Of a stretch of DNA of 64,000 bases, positions 18,683-27,123 are shown one piece after another. Location: NCBI GenBank assembly GCA_944320495.1, contig CALUHR010000013.1:124001-188000 (forward strand). Direction: 5' to 3'. The DNA is from Candidatus Methanomethylophilaceae archaeon (GTDB taxonomy: Archaea > Thermoplasmatota > Thermoplasmata > Methanomassiliicoccales > Methanomethylophilaceae). The notes under the pieces were generated by a model. That model saw nothing but the letters and a program-made list of their open reading frames with translations. It did no database searches and was not told the DNA's origin. Positions within the stretch are counted from its first letter, which is position 1; each line of letters begins with the position of its first letter. A program made the translations under genes and the position numbers.

Positions 18683-19789
18683 ATGGACTTCAGTGTCGTT
18701 ATACCGGCCCGCGGTCGCACGGATCTCCTCAGAACACTGCTGGAGAGCCTGAATACCGCCAGGGGTTTCAATGACGGTGATGTGGAAATCCTGATTCTAG
18801 ACGATAGCGACGAACCGTATTCGACAGCGATCAAATCCATGTCTACAGGACTCGGTGCAAGCTATATTCGTGCTGAAATGACAGTGGGTGCTAAGAGAAA
18901 TCTCGGTGCCAGAATGTCAAATCACGACATCGTTGTTTTTCTTGATTCAGATGTTCGTGTGTCCGATAATTTCTTCTGCGGATATGAAAGGGTTTTCGCC
19001 GCCAAGGAGATCAACATGGCGATAGGACTTTTGGAGTTCTATGGCGACGAGAGCTGGTACTGGAAGGTTGTCAAGTCCACCCCGTTCGTAAAATGTTTTG
19101 ACATGCCACGGTACATGGACATGCTCCCATGGGGATGTTCCTGCAACATGGCAGTCCGGAGAGACTTCTTCCTTGAACTATCCGGATTCAGCGATGAATT
19201 CCGCGAACCGGCAGGAGAGGATGTTGATCTAGGCCTTAGGGTTAGCAAGCGCCACATTCCAATAGTCCCAGTCAAAGAATCGGTGGCGTTCCATTCCAAC
19301 ACCACCTGGTCAAAGAGACGGGACATGATCCGTCGTGTTTGCATGTACGGGAGAGGGGATGCAGTCCTTGTTGAACGCCATCCTGACTCGACGGTGAGAT
19401 CGGGCCTCCGCCGTTGGATCTTTTTCCTCGCTATCACCATAATCTGCTGTCTTTCGGCAATCGTTTCTGAAAATGCCTGGATGCTTCTGATGATACCGAC
19501 ACTCATTGTTGCCGAACTCCTCGCTGTATCTGCCAAGATATCGGTAAAAACTGAAGATGTTAGCCTGTGTCAGGCACTGGCATCCCAAGAGCTGGTGCTA
19601 CGCAATGAGCTGTCATACATCTTGACCTGCATATCAAGAGGACATCCGGGCAACGTCTTCAGACAGATCGTCACCGTTGAGGGACAGGCATATGACATCT
19701 TGGATTTCATGAGATTCGCCTACCTATTGGACCTTGGTCTGCTGATGCTCCTCTTCATATTCTCGGGATTGGTGATAACATATGCATGA
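18683..19789 (+). CDS. GT2 glycosyltransferase with C-terminal membrane helices
   Basis: 368 residues. DFSVVIPARGRTDLLRTL, FLDSDVRV near residue 94, GEDVDLGLRV near 180 and FHSNTTW define the GT-A domain; two helices at about 240-285 and one at the C-terminus follow. It lies four bases after the preceding paralogue and overlaps the ligase gene by eight bases, so the block is one transcription unit. Tandem duplication with divergence suggests successive sugars of one glycan. Confidence 0.84.
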   Translation: MDFSVVIPARGRTDLLRTLLESLNTARGFNDGDVEILILDDSDEPYSTAIKSMSTGLGASYIRAEMTVGAKRNLGARMSNHDIVVFLDSDVRVSDNFFCGYERVFAAKEINMAIGLLEFYGDESWYWKVVKSTPFVKCFDMPRYMDMLPWGCSCNMAVRRDFFLELSGFSDEFREPAGEDVDLGLRVSKRHIPIVPVKESVAFHSNTTWSKRRDMIRRVCMYGRGDAVLVERHPDSTVRSGLRRWIFFLAITIICCLSAIVSENAWMLLMIPTLIVAELLAVSAKISVKTEDVSLCQALASQELVLRNELSYILTCISRGHPGNVFRQIVTVEGQAYDILDFMRFAYLLDLGLLMLLFIFSGLVITYA

Positions 19790-20972
19790 AGAACAGATGA
19801 AAAAATTCCTCCAGTGCGTAAAGTCGGGTTATTTCAACAATCCTGTCACCATAGAACGTGTAGAACCGTTGAAAGGTCTGTCAGAGCTGTCATATGACGA
19901 CTTTTGTCACATCCCGGTAATGACGAAGAGCGACATAAGATCGACATCCATCGAAACACGCGAACTCGAAAGCGGAAGATGCGTCGGCATATTCTCCAGC
20001 AGCGGATCCACCGGCAAGAGGACATATTATAAGTTCAGCCAAGAGGACCAGGATGTCTTCAATGAGACTGCCAGAGAGCTGTTCGGCAGACTCGGCGTGA
20101 ATTCCGACGATGTCTTCGCTGTTTGTGCCCCCGTAGGGGAGGGGATAATGGCCCACTGCATGATATGGGAGGCCATTGCCAACTGCTCGGGGTATACTGT
20201 ATGCCCAACCCCATCGCCTTCGAATGTGATGGAAATGTTGGACAACATCCCTGTAACGATAATAGCGGGATTGCCGTCTGTCTTGGACTTCTCGCTTGAA
20301 TCAGAGAAGGGGACACAGAGCCATAAGACGCATCTTCGCATGATGATCTCTGGCGGGCACTATATGTCCGAAGCGAAGCGCGATCGCATCGAGTCAGTCT
20401 GGGGGATAGAATGGTACAATGCGTATGGAATCAGCGAATTCTTCGGTCCGTTGATGTGCGAGTGCCGCTGTAAAAACGGATTCCATTACAACCAGAAATG
20501 TCTCTTCGTCGAAATTGTAGATGTCCATTCCAAAGAACCTATCGAGGGACCGGGGAAAATCGGCATAATGTTGCTCACACCTCTATGGAAGAAAGGATCC
20601 CCTCTGATCAGATACTGGACTGACGACTACGCCGAATGGATAGACGAACCCTGTACTTGCGGTGCATTCGGACGCAGAATCAGGATACTTGGCAGACAAT
20701 GTGATGTGATTTGCATCAATGGGAGATACATCTTCCCCAACGACATCGAAGAGATTCTCGTCAGGAACAGCAGAAACACCTTGGCATACTTCGACATCGA
20801 AGATGATGATATCGTCTGCTTCCTCCCGGAAATTAACGGATCATGCGGAGAGCTTGAGAGACTCTTTGACACAGAGATTCACTTCAAAACAAAGAGCGAA
20901 TGGCCCAATATCAACCGCCCGAAGCCATATTACTTCAGCAAAACATTGAAACAGAGGCTGAGTGACAGATGA
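19782..20972 (+). CDS. PaaK/CapK-like AMP-forming ligase
   Basis: 396 residues. FSSSGSTGKRTYYKF near residue 70 is the phosphate-binding P-loop of adenylate-forming ligases, and AYGISEFFGP near 210 is the second core motif; GRRIRILGRQCDVICINGRY near 300 leads into the C-terminal lid. Cys pairs (CECRCKNG, CTCG) resemble the structural Cys of the phenylacetate-CoA ligase family. Homologues in capsule clusters (CapK) are thought to activate a carboxylic acid for transfer to a sugar. The substrate is unknown. It starts within the last codons of the GT2 gene and its stop overlaps the epimerase start. Confidence 0.8.
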   Translation: MHEEQMKKFLQCVKSGYFNNPVTIERVEPLKGLSELSYDDFCHIPVMTKSDIRSTSIETRELESGRCVGIFSSSGSTGKRTYYKFSQEDQDVFNETARELFGRLGVNSDDVFAVCAPVGEGIMAHCMIWEAIANCSGYTVCPTPSPSNVMEMLDNIPVTIIAGLPSVLDFSLESEKGTQSHKTHLRMMISGGHYMSEAKRDRIESVWGIEWYNAYGISEFFGPLMCECRCKNGFHYNQKCLFVEIVDVHSKEPIEGPGKIGIMLLTPLWKKGSPLIRYWTDDYAEWIDEPCTCGAFGRRIRILGRQCDVICINGRYIFPNDIEEILVRNSRNTLAYFDIEDDDIVCFLPEINGSCGELERLFDTEIHFKTKSEWPNINRPKPYYFSKTLKQRLSDR

Positions 20973-21949
20973 GTCGCATACTTGTCACCGGAGGACTTGG
21001 ATTCATCGGAACCAACCTGACCCTCAGGCTATTGAAATCAGGTGACGAAGTGGTGGTCATAGATAATGCGTATACCTCCAGCCTGGAGCGTATTTCTGCA
21101 TTCGAAGAATACGATGGATTCGAATTCATAAACCAAGATGTAACAACGCCTTTTGATGAACTGAACGTTGATGGCATCTATCATCTGGCCGCACCTGCAT
21201 CTCCGATAAAATACTCCAGAAATCCGGCGTATACCGTCAGAACCATCGTGGAAGGCGCGTTCAATGCATTGGAATGCGCGAGGAACAATGATTGCCGCAT
21301 ACTGGTTGCGTCCACCAGCGAGATTTATGGTGAGTGTGAAAAACACCCTCAGAGCGAAACGTACAACGGCAATGTTTGCACCATGTCCACAAGAGCCTGT
21401 TACGATGAGGCCAAAAGATGCGCAGAGACGGTCTCATTCTGCTATCATGAGACATATGGCGTAAACGTCGTCTGCCCCCGTATTTTCAACACGTATGGGC
21501 CATACATGCAGCTTGATGACGGCCGTGTGATGACCTCATTCATCAGTTCGCTTCTGAAATCAGAACCCCTGAGGATTTTTGGAGATGGGGAACAGACGAG
21601 ATCGTTCTGCTACATCGACGACCTGCTCGACGGTTTAGAACTTGTATTCTCATCCTCACTGAAAGGCAAAGCCATCAACATCGGCAATGATTTCGAGATA
21701 TCAATAAACAAATTGGCGGACATATTCGAAGAGATCTGCGGAAGGAGCTTTGAAAGAATCTATGAGAAACGCATGGACCACGAACCGATGAACAGGTGTC
21801 CCGACCTTAGCCTTATCCGCAACACACTAGGTTACAGACCGAGGATGAACATCCGCGACGGCCTGACTCGTATGGTTGAGTTCTACAGGCGATTCGATGG
21901 AAGTCACAGTAGTCATCCCAACACTGAACGAAGAAAAGCATATTCGTGA
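20969..21949 (+). CDS. NAD-dependent sugar epimerase/dehydratase, UDP-glucuronate decarboxylase-like
   Basis: 326 residues, extended SDR fold. NAD loop GGLGFIG; the block PASPIKYSRNPAYTVRT, then STSEIYGECEKHPQ, and RACYDEAKRCAE with the Tyr/Lys pair are typical of UDP-xylose synthase (UXS), which oxidises and decarboxylates UDP-glucuronate. With the dehydrogenase at 16232 this gives UDP-glucose to UDP-glucuronate to UDP-xylose. Closely related 4-epimerases share much of this sequence, so the product is probable rather than certain. The GT2 gene begins 53 bases before its stop. Confidence 0.82.
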   Translation: MSRILVTGGLGFIGTNLTLRLLKSGDEVVVIDNAYTSSLERISAFEEYDGFEFINQDVTTPFDELNVDGIYHLAAPASPIKYSRNPAYTVRTIVEGAFNALECARNNDCRILVASTSEIYGECEKHPQSETYNGNVCTMSTRACYDEAKRCAETVSFCYHETYGVNVVCPRIFNTYGPYMQLDDGRVMTSFISSLLKSEPLRIFGDGEQTRSFCYIDDLLDGLELVFSSSLKGKAINIGNDFEISINKLADIFEEICGRSFERIYEKRMDHEPMNRCPDLSLIRNTLGYRPRMNIRDGLTRMVEFYRRFDGSHSSHPNTERRKAYS

Positions 21950-22757
21950 GTGCCTAGAGAGTGTGTGGTCCAATACTGTGAAACCGATTGAGATCCTTGT
22001 CTGCGATGGAGGATCCGATGATGAAACTGTTCGCATCGCTGAATCTCTAGGGGCTAAAGTCCTTATCAACAAGGACCGGACAGCTGCAACCGGCCGCAAC
22101 CTTGGCATAGCCAATGCCTCCGGTGACATAATCGCGTTCACCGACGGGGACTGCAAAGTCGATGTACATTGGATCGAATCTTTGCTGAAGGAGTTCGAAG
22201 ATTGCAATGTAGATGGCGTTGGTGGCAAAACCATTCCTGCTGATACAGATAATGAAATTGAGAGATTCTGGGGGCATATATCTCTCGAAGTCATCATGTC
22301 GTTTCCGGATCATGATTATACTGTAACCAATCGGACTCTTAATGATGCGTTTATTACTGCCAATTGTTCCTATAGGACTGATTTTCTTAGAACAATTGGC
22401 GGTTTTGACCCTTGGTTCGGCAACAACGCAGAGGATGTTGACCTATCGTGGCGTGCACTTAGTCACGGTGCGAAGCTCAGATATTGCCCTCATGCCGTGG
22501 TCATCGCTCATTCTCCTCAGACAATACGCGAAATGTGCCAGAAGAGCTTCCGCAATGGGGTCTCCTCCACCAAACTCCAGAAAGTACACAGCGGAGAGGA
22601 ATCCAGCCTCGATATCGAACTGTATCACACCCTGGTCAGATCGCTCATTGGGACGTTTAAGATGAACAAACAAGACCTTCTGCTGTCTGTCGAATTGATG
22701 TGTCACATTTGGGGAAAGATATCGAGCAGCAGAAAACTGCACTACCGTAACTGGTGA
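21897..22757 (+). CDS. GT2 glycosyltransferase, short form
   Basis: 286 residues from ATG 21897, chosen because MEVTVVIPTLNEEKHIREC is the usual GT2 N-terminus; the upstream in-frame start at 21876 would add residues lying in the epimerase end. FTDGDCKVD near residue 80 is the metal site, GGFDPWFGNNAEDVDLSWRA near 170 the acceptor region. There is no long hydrophobic C-terminus, unlike the other GT2 proteins here. The 53-base overlap with the preceding gene and four-base overlap with the alternative start of the next indicate coupled translation. Confidence 0.83.
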   Translation: MEVTVVIPTLNEEKHIRECLESVWSNTVKPIEILVCDGGSDDETVRIAESLGAKVLINKDRTAATGRNLGIANASGDIIAFTDGDCKVDVHWIESLLKEFEDCNVDGVGGKTIPADTDNEIERFWGHISLEVIMSFPDHDYTVTNRTLNDAFITANCSYRTDFLRTIGGFDPWFGNNAEDVDLSWRALSHGAKLRYCPHAVVIAHSPQTIREMCQKSFRNGVSSTKLQKVHSGEESSLDIELYHTLVRSLIGTFKMNKQDLLLSVELMCHIWGKISSSRKLHYRNW

Positions 22758-22762
22758 TCGGG

Positions 22763-23701
22763 ATGGATGAGATTATACTGGAAATCAGCGGGAATTGCAA
22801 TCTCGATTGCAATATGTGTGGATACGGAAGATCCAAAACGAAAGAAAAAAAGCTCATGACCCGCAAGATGTTCGAACATGTGATTGAACACTACTGCGAG
22901 GGCATACGGACCCTTCGGTTGAACGCGTGTGGAGAGAGTACTATACACCCTGAATTTAAAGAACTCCTATCCTACGCAAGACAGACACTGCCTGACGTTG
23001 ATATCAAACTATTCTCCAACATCAATTATCGGGATCCGTCCATCTCGAAAGCCATAGTAGATGCGGATGTGCAACTGATCATGTCCATAGACTCTGTGGA
23101 TCGTGATCGTATAGGGATCATAAGACGCGGATCGGACTATGACACCATTATGCGCAACTTCGATTATCTGTCCAGAAATCTGAAATTGAAGGCTGTTATG
23201 TTTACTCTGCAGACCAGAAACTTCGATGAGCTGATGGAGGTCGGAAGGTTCTCGCTAGATCACGATTGCCACTTCTTCTGCAACATGGTTAATGGTGAAC
23301 CGCACCTCTCGGAGTTGGAATCGCTGCTGATGAACGAAGACAATCTGATGAAGCTTAGATCTGAATTCGAAGAACTTCATCGTCTCGCGGTTTCAAAAGG
23401 GCTTAGAGCATTTCTGCCAGACCACGTCGGAACTGTGCACATACCGGCAAATGAAACAGACGACCTTATGCTAAAAACCACTGGGCAGGGCCGTTGTAAT
23501 CGTTTCCAATCCGAACTATGCATACATTATGATGGCACGGTGACACCTTGCGGAATGTTCAACCCCTATATCTACGGGAATGTCATGGATTACACTCGCG
23601 AATCTCTGCTGGAATCGGAAAGATATCGTCTTTTCCAGAAAAACCAGGCCAATGATGATTACTGCAAAAACTGCGGATGCATGCTGGTTCAGGAATTATG
23701 A
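22763..23701 (+). CDS. Radical SAM/SPASM-type enzyme
   Basis: 312 residues from ATG 22763, which has GGTGAT four bases upstream; GTG 22754 is the alternative. GNCNLDCNMC near the N-terminus is the CX3CX2C cluster motif, and GESTIHPEF is the family GE motif. The C-terminal CNRFQSELCIHYDGTVTPC, YCKNCGC forms a SPASM-like set of Cys residues. It belongs to the same broad group as 13883-15250 but is shorter. Neighbours indicate sugar or lipid modification. Its last codon overlaps the next start (ATGA). Confidence 0.82.
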   Translation: MDEIILEISGNCNLDCNMCGYGRSKTKEKKLMTRKMFEHVIEHYCEGIRTLRLNACGESTIHPEFKELLSYARQTLPDVDIKLFSNINYRDPSISKAIVDADVQLIMSIDSVDRDRIGIIRRGSDYDTIMRNFDYLSRNLKLKAVMFTLQTRNFDELMEVGRFSLDHDCHFFCNMVNGEPHLSELESLLMNEDNLMKLRSEFEELHRLAVSKGLRAFLPDHVGTVHIPANETDDLMLKTTGQGRCNRFQSELCIHYDGTVTPCGMFNPYIYGNVMDYTRESLLESERYRLFQKNQANDDYCKNCGCMLVQEL

Positions 23702-25431
23702 CCGTGACGCCTAGATCAAATGATGGCCTTTCGATAATCATCATTACACATAACAATGAATATATTGTAAGAGTTGTGGAGGCCGTATTGGAACAGATCT
23801 CACCGGTAGACGAGGTCATACTTGTGAATGATCATTCGGATGAAAGATTCCTAAGCGGCATCCCCACACATCCATCATTGAAGATTGTAACACCGGTGAT
23901 GGAGGGCAACAGGAGCCATAATAGGAATATCGGTGCTGAACTCTCATCCCGCGGAATCCTAGTCTTTATCGATGGGGATGTCCTAATCCAAGAAGGATCG
24001 CTATCTTGTATACGCGATACGGGTAAACATACACCCCTCACCTTCAATGTCATGGCACAGTCAATCACTCTGGAACAGTTGTGTATGCTGAATCAGAGAA
24101 CGGACATTATGAACGCCGTACTGAACAAGAGATTCGAGTATCTGGATCACCTCGACGGTATGCGTGATTGGCGCTTGGATGATTCACCCTACGGTCCTGA
24201 CATGGAGGATTGGTGCGTGTTCTACACATTGTTCTGTTCCATCCCAAAACATCTCTTCGTTCAGGCAGGAGGATTCGACGAATCCATTCACGGATGGGGC
24301 TGTGAAGACGTGGATCTTGGATTCAGACTGAAACGGATGGGAGCGAACATACATTTCATCGAAACAATTCGTGCTATACACATTCCACACCCCCGTAACA
24401 ACTACATTCAGAACTTGAATGGACGCAGGAATCTCTACCATATGCTCCAAAGATACAGGGATATCGACATTGAACGCGTGATAGCATTCGGCACATCATG
24501 TATGGTCAGATCTGCTTTATCGAACATACTCGAGAAATGCTCATCCATGGATGATACGAGTATAATACCGTCAGATTGTGATTTGATTCTCACATTTCGT
24601 TCTGGAAATCCAGTCTTGATAGTACGCGATAAAGACAGAAAAACCGAATGGCCATCAATGGGTCTAGCTATACCGTTTGAGAACACCCACTTTCATCAAG
24701 CGTACATTTCTGAGAATTACTTCCTGCTCCCTGAAGGATTATATTGCAGGGTTCTTCAGGAACTGTGTCGCGTTTCGAAGTATGTGATTACAAGATGTCC
24801 CGATAGAAAAAACAGACCGACATTCGATAGATGGGTTCATGACTCTTTGAAACACGCATACTGCTACACAGATATCATCCATCTATCCAATCAAATCAGG
24901 GATTTTTCATTCCAAAACAACGGAGAGTACATCGAAGTTTCATATCAGCCTGGATTTGATAATAGTCGCGAACCTAACATGTTGAATGATCGATTCGATG
25001 TCCCATCCATAACAAGAGTGGAACAGGTTGAGATTCAATGGCATATGAACCTCAATTCGAAATTCCGAGGGCATGCGGATGAATCGCGGACGGCCGTTAT
25101 GAGCGTTGGCGATGTAGAATCGGTATCACGACGCAGAAGACGGAGCCGTCACCTTCTAGCCACCCGTGCCTCCAGACCGTCGATCCTGGACCCCAGAAGA
25201 TCCACTATCGCCGCATCCCTCCCGGTCCTGCGGAACATCTCCACCTTGGAGAACACCTCGCAGGCCCTGTCGACCCCCTCCCTCAGGGCGTCGAAGTCGA
25301 TCCATCCGACATCGCGGACCAGCCTCATCTGCTCCGACCAGTGCTCGGAGAAGGGCTTGCACCCCTTACCCGCATCTGCGACGATCGAACCCTCCCAGCA
25401 GTCGAACCCCATGCTGGAGCCGCTGTCATAG
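23698..25431 (+). CDS. GT2 glycosyltransferase with its C-terminus lost at the island border
   Basis: N-terminal half is a GT-A enzyme: SIIIITHNNEYIVRVVEA, FIDGDV near residue 91, GWGCEDVDLGFRL near 200 (the GWGxEDxDL of galactosyltransferase-type C-terminal domains). Residues about 260-455 are an unknown domain with island codon use. From 25063 the frame enters the right repeat and then reads the complementary strand of the HipA-like gene, giving an Arg/Ser/Pro-rich tail of 120 residues that is certainly not native. The original stop has been lost. ATG 23698 overlaps the previous stop. Enzyme activity may remain if the catalytic half folds alone. Confidence 0.72.
   Translation: MTVTPRSNDGLSIIIITHNNEYIVRVVEAVLEQISPVDEVILVNDHSDERFLSGIPTHPSLKIVTPVMEGNRSHNRNIGAELSSRGILVFIDGDVLIQEGSLSCIRDTGKHTPLTFNVMAQSITLEQLCMLNQRTDIMNAVLNKRFEYLDHLDGMRDWRLDDSPYGPDMEDWCVFYTLFCSIPKHLFVQAGGFDESIHGWGCEDVDLGFRLKRMGANIHFIETIRAIHIPHPRNNYIQNLNGRRNLYHMLQRYRDIDIERVIAFGTSCMVRSALSNILEKCSSMDDTSIIPSDCDLILTFRSGNPVLIVRDKDRKTEWPSMGLAIPFENTHFHQAYISENYFLLPEGLYCRVLQELCRVSKYVITRCPDRKNRPTFDRWVHDSLKHAYCYTDIIHLSNQIRDFSFQNNGEYIEVSYQPGFDNSREPNMLNDRFDVPSITRVEQVEIQWHMNLNSKFRGHADESRTAVMSVGDVESVSRRRRRSRHLLATRASRPSILDPRRSTIAASLPVLRNISTLENTSQALSTPSLRASKSIHPTSRTSLICSDQCSEKGLHPLPASATIEPSQQSNPMLEPLS
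25063..25118. repeat. Right copy of 56-bp direct repeat flanking the island
   Basis: Same orientation as 10717-10772, differing at two of 56 bases (25090 and 25113). It lies inside the 3' part of the last glycosyltransferase frame and 31 bases before the stop of the HipA-like gene. After it, G/C-rich codon use returns. Confidence 0.85.
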
Positions 25432-26312
25432 ACCGGTGCGGGGGACACCCATTCCAGGGAATGCGCGTCGCGGATTATGCCGAAGTTGTTGAGATGGCGG
25501 TCGCCGTTGGCGATGACATAGTCCAGGACCATCATCCGGTCCAGTGCCGGGACGGCGTCGATGCCGTGACGGGCGCAGCACGAGACGTAGTGGTCGTAGT
25601 CCGGCACTCCCGCATCATGGACCTCCGAACGCATGACCTGGTACGCCGGGACGAGCTCCGTGTCCGCGGTCACGAAGTCCTCGCATACGCTGCACGGGGT
25701 GCCTCCATAGTCTATCACGGAGTAATCGACATGATCCATACCGAGCGAATCCGCTATGATGCCCGCAGCCACCTCGTTGAACGGCTCCTGCATGTATGGC
25801 TTCGTTCCAGATTTGATGAGACAGCGCCTTCCGTCCATGATCTTCCAACGCTTGGTCAGCATACCGTCAGAAGCAGAGTCCGGCGATGAGAAATCCATGG
25901 AACCCGTCCAGACCTCCCTCCCGAAAAGAAGATCTCCAACATCGTCCGAGAAGGGATTATCGAAGAAATTCACCTCGGACCATTCGAGATCCGAACCAAC
26001 CGGACGTATCCAGTAGTGGTCCGATAGGCTCAATCCCAATGATTTCCTCAGGAGTAATTCAGTGTTGGAGATGTCGAGCTTCTCGAGTACATGCTTGATT
26101 CCGCTACGCGACATAGGAATCGCTCTGGAGGACCACCATCTCTGAAGCCTCTCCGGACGTACGATATCATCTATCACAGTGCCCACAGGCATGTGTGCCA
26201 CATCGTACACACTCCCCATGTGCACCATGACCCCTGTGACATACTCGAGATCGATGGAGGCGACCGTGACATCCCCGTGCATCAGCTCGAACAGCATGCA
26301 ATCATGTCGCAT
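25149..26312 (-). CDS. HipA-like protein kinase, no HipB partner
   Basis: 387 residues. The C-terminal half has the HipA catalytic motif VIANGDRHLNNFG near residue 270 and PVYDSGSSMGFD near 305 (metal-binding Asp region), with CLIKSG...EPFNEVAA near 165 as the ATP-binding part. The N-terminal 120 residues differ from bacterial HipA. HipA kinases phosphorylate a tRNA synthetase and cause dormancy when unchecked by HipB; no HipB-like gene is next to it, so it may be controlled otherwise or be a HipA-related enzyme of other function. Its 3' end is overlapped antisense by the runaway glycosyltransferase frame. Before the island it was probably adjacent to 10042-10728. Confidence 0.82.
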   Translation of the reverse strand: MRHDCMLFELMHGDVTVASIDLEYVTGVMVHMGSVYDVAHMPVGTVIDDIVRPERLQRWWSSRAIPMSRSGIKHVLEKLDISNTELLLRKSLGLSLSDHYWIRPVGSDLEWSEVNFFDNPFSDDVGDLLFGREVWTGSMDFSSPDSASDGMLTKRWKIMDGRRCLIKSGTKPYMQEPFNEVAAGIIADSLGMDHVDYSVIDYGGTPCSVCEDFVTADTELVPAYQVMRSEVHDAGVPDYDHYVSCCARHGIDAVPALDRMMVLDYVIANGDRHLNNFGIIRDAHSLEWVSPAPVYDSGSSMGFDCWEGSIVADAGKGCKPFSEHWSEQMRLVRDVGWIDFDALREGVDRACEVFSKVEMFRRTGRDAAIVDLLGSRIDGLEARVARR

Positions 26313-26429
26313 ATGCTATCGTTCTCTTTAGAACCTGCTCTCATAATTCAATGTCCCAGCAAATGTTCGAAACGACGGATCGTCTGGTAACTGGAACGAT
26401 AACACAATTCCGTACTTTCGTAACACGAA

Positions 26430-26440
26430 GACTATTTAAC
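26430..26440 (+). promoter_or_regulatory. TATA box of hypB
   Basis: ACTATTTAACG lies about 28 bases before ATG 26464, the spacing seen at other leaderless genes of the window. This decides the hypB start against ATG 26443, which would lie upstream of the predicted transcription start. The remaining 26313-26429 gap shows nothing else. Confidence 0.55.
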
Positions 26441-26463
26441 GTATGCAACGGGTTACCCGCCCC

Positions 26464-27114
26464 ATGCACATAGTCCAGCCCGGCACCGAGATCGATGTTC
26501 TGAAACAGAACAACAAGATCGCCCATGAGAACTACCGTCTGCTGAAGCAGCACAACATCAAGTCCATCGACTTCATGGGCTCCATAGGCGCCGGCAAGAC
26601 CGCGCTCATCATCAAGCTCGCAGAGAAGCTCAGGGCCAAGGGCGTCCGCGTCTGCGCCATCGCCGGCGACGTCACCGGTGACGACGACTACACCAGATTC
26701 GAGAAGTCCGGACTCGAGTCGGTGAACTGCAACACCGGCCACGAGTGCCATCTCGACGCCAACCTCATCAAGAAGACGCTTGCCGACATCAACCTGGACG
26801 ACTACGACGTGCTCTTCATCGAGAACGTGGGCAACCTCGTCTGCCCTGCGGACTTCCCCCTCGGCACCGACCTGAGGGTCGTCGTCGTGTCCGTCACCGA
26901 GGGCGATGACATGGTCAGGAAGCACCACGACATCTTCATCCACTCCGATGTGGCCATCCTCAACAAGGTGGACATCGCCGACGCCGTGGACGTGGACCCG
27001 GAGGTCATCGCCAGGGACTACAACAAGCTCACCGGCGGCGTCAAGAACATCCTCAAGTGCAGCGTGAAGAAGGACCAGGGCCTGGACGAGATCCTCGCCG
27101 CCCTCAAGCTATGA
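26464..27114 (+). CDS. hypB: Hydrogenase/urease nickel incorporation GTPase HypB
   Basis: 216 residues. P-loop GSIGAGKTALI near residue 40, metal-site region CNTGHECHLDA, ENVGNLVCPADFPLG near 120 (the CxxDF segment typical of HypB), and LNKVDIAD for guanine recognition. It lacks the N-terminal His-rich stretch of some bacterial HypB. It loads nickel into [NiFe]-hydrogenase large subunits together with HypA. The start at 26464 is set by a TATA box 28 bases upstream. It is followed after nine bases by purD, whose ribosome site is GAGGTG. Confidence 0.93.
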   Translation: MHIVQPGTEIDVLKQNNKIAHENYRLLKQHNIKSIDFMGSIGAGKTALIIKLAEKLRAKGVRVCAIAGDVTGDDDYTRFEKSGLESVNCNTGHECHLDANLIKKTLADINLDDYDVLFIENVGNLVCPADFPLGTDLRVVVVSVTEGDDMVRKHHDIFIHSDVAILNKVDIADAVDVDPEVIARDYNKLTGGVKNILKCSVKKDQGLDEILAALKL

Positions 27115-27123
27115 GGTGGCGAC

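Larger units (their letters stand above)
10717..25118. mobile_element. Genomic island: surface-glycan gene block between direct repeats
   Basis: Between the two repeat copies the sequence changes character: sampled 60-base lines hold about 47% G+C against about 60% outside, and third codon positions are no longer G/C dominated. All genes inside are for sugar-nucleotide, glycosyl-transfer, prenyl or radical chemistry. The last gene runs off its end into the right repeat, showing that the border cut it. No integrase, transposase or tRNA end is visible in the block, so the mechanism may be homologous or site-specific recombination with the enzyme supplied from elsewhere. Confidence 0.75.

Noticed and set aside
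10773-25062. CRISPR array or phage genes in the island
   Set aside because: No regular short repeats and no capsid, terminase or integrase-like frame; all genes are enzymes of sugar or lipid chemistry.
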